A stretch of DNA of 6,100 nt from Gammaproteobacteria bacterium (GTDB lineage: Bacteria > Pseudomonadota > Gammaproteobacteria > GRL18), in the NCBI GenBank assembly GCA_030632625.1, contig DAOVUK010000226.1, positions 1 through 6,100 of the forward strand. The letters run 5' to 3'. The notes under the pieces are model-generated. The model searched no databases, was not told the DNA's origin, and saw only the letters and a program-made list of their open reading frames with translations. A program made the position numbers and the translations under genes. The stretch's first letter is position 1. The number at the start of each line of letters is the position of its first letter. Shown in pieces: positions 4,427 to 6,100 of the stretch.

Positions 4427-5959
4427 ATGAGCAATAATTATCTAACGAAAACTACTGCAGGCCTGAAGCAACAGAATCCTCAGGCACCTCTGATACTGGT
4501 CGTTGAAGATGATGATGCTTTACGTGAAGCTTTGACTGATACTCTGGAAATGGGTGGTTACAATGTGCTTGAAGCTGATAATGGACGGGCGGCCCTGGAT
4601 GTATTGTCAGCTGATCAGTTTTCAGAAATTGATATTGTGATCAGTGATGTACAAATGCCTAAAATGGATGGCCATCAGCTGTTAAAACAAATCAAGCGTC
4701 ATTATGACTTGCCGGTACTGTTAATGACAGCTTATGGAACCATTGGTAAAGCAATTGAAGCCATGAAAGATGGTGCGGTCGATTATTTGGTTAAACCTTT
4801 TGAAGCTGAAGTACTGGTTTCTGTGGTGAGCCGCTTTGTGGGTAAAACGATTGAAGAGCATCAGATGATTGCCGAGTCCCAAAGTATGCAGAACATCACT
4901 CAACTATCAAAACGGGTGGCCGCCAGTGATGCTACGGTGATGATTGGTGGTTCCAGTGGTACCGGCAAGGAAGTTCTGGCACGTTTTATTCATAATCATT
5001 CCTCCCGTGCTGATAAGCCCTTTGTGGCAATTAACTGTGCAGCCATACCTGAAAATATGTTGGAAGCTACCTTATTTGGTTATGAAAAGGGGGCTTTTAC
5101 CGGAGCCTATAAAGCCTCTTCAGGTAAATTTGAGCAGGCTCAGGGAGGCACTTTATTATTGGATGAAATTTCTGAAATGGACTTAGGCCTGCAGGCTAAA
5201 TTATTGCGTGTATTGCAGGAGAAGGAAGTGGAACGCCTGGGTGGACAGGAATTGATACCCCTGGATGTCAGAATTCTGGCTACATCCAATCAAAATATGC
5301 ATCAGCAGGTTCAGCAGCATAAATTCCGTGAAGACTTATTTTATCGCCTTAATGTTTTTCCTATGCTGCTGCCTGACTTAAAGGATAGAAAAGAAGATAT
5401 TGTGCCCTTGGCCAGGCATATTATTAATAAAATGGCTAAACAAAATGCAGTGGCAATTCCTGTTATTAATAAAGCAGCAGAGCAGAAGCTGATTAATCAT
5501 TGCTGGCCGGGTAATATCCGTGAGTTGGATAATGTTCTTCAACGAGCTTTTATCCTGCATTTGGACGGGGTTATAACACCGCAGGATATACCTATGGAAA
5601 CAGCTTTAGACAGCTTTGATGCAAGCTCTTGCTTAAGCTCTGATATGGCCAATGCTGGTATGGCTAATGTAGTAGAACGGGTATCCACTGCTCAGCCTGT
5701 TGCCAGTGAAGTTTTAACAGCAGGTGTATCAAGTCCACAACGCTTAAATCAAGCGGAAAAGAAAGCATCTAATCTCAATGATGAATTACGTAGTCGTGAA
5801 TTTGATAAGATTTTAGAAATTTTACAGCTGACTTTTGGCAATAGGAAGATGGCTGCAGAACAACTGGGTATTAGTCAGAGAACCTTAAGATACAAATTAG
5901 CCAAAATGCGTGAGGGTGGTATTACTATTCCTGGTGGTTTTGGCGTGAAAACTGCTTAA
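4427..5959 (+). CDS. fleR: Sigma54-dependent flagellar response regulator FleR/FlrC
   Basis: A 510-residue NtrC-type activator. The receiver (about residues 21-135) has acidic residues 27-30, phosphoacceptor Asp74 in SDVQMPKMDG, Thr101 and Lys123. The AAA+ domain (about 150-385) has a Walker A GSSGTGKE (175-182), sigma54-contact loop GAFTGA (222-227), Walker B LLLDE (243-247), sensor I Asn288, arginines Arg301 and Arg307 in FREDLFYRL, and sensor II Arg365 in WPGNIREL. A poorly conserved Ala/Ser-rich linker (about 391-450) leads to a Fis-type helix-turn-helix (about 458-495). It should activate class III flagellar genes with RpoN once phosphorylated by FleS. The first Walker A residue after Gly is Ser rather than the usual Glu of this family. 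Its Shine-Dalgarno AGGAG (4414-4418) abuts the fleS stop, so translation is probably coupled. Its last codons carry the sigma54 promoter of the next gene. Confidence 0.94.
   Translation: MSNNYLTKTTAGLKQQNPQAPLILVVEDDDALREALTDTLEMGGYNVLEADNGRAALDVLSADQFSEIDIVISDVQMPKMDGHQLLKQIKRHYDLPVLLMTAYGTIGKAIEAMKDGAVDYLVKPFEAEVLVSVVSRFVGKTIEEHQMIAESQSMQNITQLSKRVAASDATVMIGGSSGTGKEVLARFIHNHSSRADKPFVAINCAAIPENMLEATLFGYEKGAFTGAYKASSGKFEQAQGGTLLLDEISEMDLGLQAKLLRVLQEKEVERLGGQELIPLDVRILATSNQNMHQQVQQHKFREDLFYRLNVFPMLLPDLKDRKEDIVPLARHIINKMAKQNAVAIPVINKAAEQKLINHCWPGNIRELDNVLQRAFILHLDGVITPQDIPMETALDSFDASSCLSSDMANAGMANVVERVSTAQPVASEVLTAGVSSPQRLNQAEKKASNLNDELRSREFDKILEILQLTFGNRKMAAEQLGISQRTLRYKLAKMREGGITIPGGFGVKTA
5941..5956 (+). 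promoter_or_regulatory. Sigma54 promoter inside the 3' end of fleR, driving fliE
   Basis: TGGCGTGAAAACTGCT matches the RpoN consensus TGGCACG-N4-TTGCW with GG (5942-5943) and GC (5954-5955) 10 bp apart, and TGGC and G at the expected places. It overlaps the final five sense codons of fleR. The predicted start is near 5967, giving a leader of about 106 nt. FleR/FlrC-dependent sigma54 promoters ahead of fliE are known in related systems. No terminator is visible between fleR and the next gene, so some read-through is also likely. Confidence 0.75.
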
Positions 5960-6001
5960 GTACTATTTATAGTGACAAGAGTCTATTGAATAGTTGATTC
6001 T

Positions 6002-6049
6002 TTGACACATAAGTTGACACAAAATTTGATGCATAAGTTGACGCATAAA
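6002..6049 (+). repeat. Four in-phase 12-bp tandem repeats in the fliE leader (candidate downstream enhancer)
   Basis: Units at 6002-6013, 6014-6025, 6026-6037 and 6038-6049 follow the consensus TTGACRCATAAG. Unit 1 is TTGACACATAAG, unit 2 TTGACACAAAAT, unit 3 TTGATGCATAAG and unit 4 TTGACGCATAAA. The array lies about 35-82 nt downstream of the predicted sigma54 start and ends 11 bp before the Shine-Dalgarno sequence. In Vibrio, FlrC is known to bind enhancers downstream of a flagellin sigma54 promoter, so these could be FleR sites. An RNA-level role or chance replication slippage are alternatives. Confidence 0.75.
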
Positions 6050-6072
6050 CTGTCAGCCTTGAGGAGAATAAA

Positions 6073-6100
6073 ATGATTAATGATATAAACACATCCAGTA
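6073..6100 (+). CDS. fliE: Start of probable flagellar hook-basal body protein FliE (partial, 3' end outside window)
   Basis: Only nine codons are present (MINDINTSS). The ATG is preceded by GAGGAG at 6061-6066 with a 6-nt gap, a strong Shine-Dalgarno sequence. The identity rests mainly on position: fliE directly follows fleSR/flrBC in Pseudomonas, Vibrio and many other gammaproteobacteria. A short polar N-terminus beginning M-(I/S)-x-x-I fits FliE. FliE joins the MS ring to the rod of the flagellar basal body. Nine residues cannot prove this. Confidence 0.6.

Noticed and set aside
4090..4437. 115-residue plus-strand frame overlapping the fleS end
   Set aside because: Shifted frame inside the kinase ATPase domain, whose N, G1, F and G2 boxes are all intact in the main frame.
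4944..5186. 80-residue plus-strand frame inside fleR, with minus-strand frames at 4721-4903 and 5378-5560
   Set aside because: Shadows of the AAA+ coding region, which is continuous and has all its motifs.
5983..5993. CTATT-G-AATAG mini-dyad as a fleR terminator
   Set aside because: Five base pairs with a 1-nt loop cannot form a hairpin, and no T-run follows.
6002..6049. 12-bp repeats as a CRISPR array
   Set aside because: Units are contiguous with no spacers and far too short.

Overview
The window looks like chromosomal DNA of a motile, moderately AT-rich gammaproteobacterium. The main evidence is a two-gene flagellar regulatory unit of the FleS/FleR (FlrB/FlrC) type, followed directly by the start of what is probably fliE. 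This is the class II to class III switch of polar-flagellum hierarchies in Pseudomonas, Vibrio and relatives. I cannot name the genus from the sequence.

Layout. Positions 1-104 hold the last 34 codons of a membrane transporter resembling the C-terminus of Na+/glutamate symporters (GltS/ESS family). Positions 105-576 hold no gene I can defend, only weak promoter-like and dyad elements near the right end. Positions 577-1650 (+) encode an exported or membrane-anchored amidohydrolase of the Amidohydro_2/ACMSD-like superfamily, whose ribosome binding site is complementary to an early coding segment. A perfect 17-bp inverted repeat at 1727-1770 separates it from a convergent pair on the minus strand: a periplasmic or envelope glycine-zipper protein (1796-2272) and a four-helix DUF3611-like membrane protein (2392-2988). 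The 119-bp gap between these two carries a 24-bp tandem duplication.

Positions 2989-3266 are a divergent control region. It holds a sigma70-type promoter for the DUF3611 gene, a clear sigma54 -24/-12 promoter for fleS, and three perfect palindromes at 34-35 bp spacing upstream of that promoter. fleS (3267-4421) encodes a soluble PAS-histidine kinase. fleR (4427-5959) encodes a receiver-AAA+-Fis activator with a GAFTGA loop. The last codons of fleR contain a second sigma54 promoter (5941-5956). The roughly 106-nt leader that it would give the fliE-like gene (start 6073) contains four in-phase 12-bp tandem repeats, a good candidate for a downstream enhancer read by FleR.

Working model: a master sigma54 activator (FleQ/FlrA type, not in this window) turns on fleSR from the palindrome-bearing region. 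FleS phosphorylates FleR at Asp74, and FleR with sigma54 then fires the fliE promoter that lies inside its own 3' end. The protein genes belong to known families. The less ordinary material is regulatory: the 12-bp repeat array, the palindrome set, a near-copy of the main palindrome inside fleS, and the possible ribosome-binding-site hairpin of the amidohydrolase.
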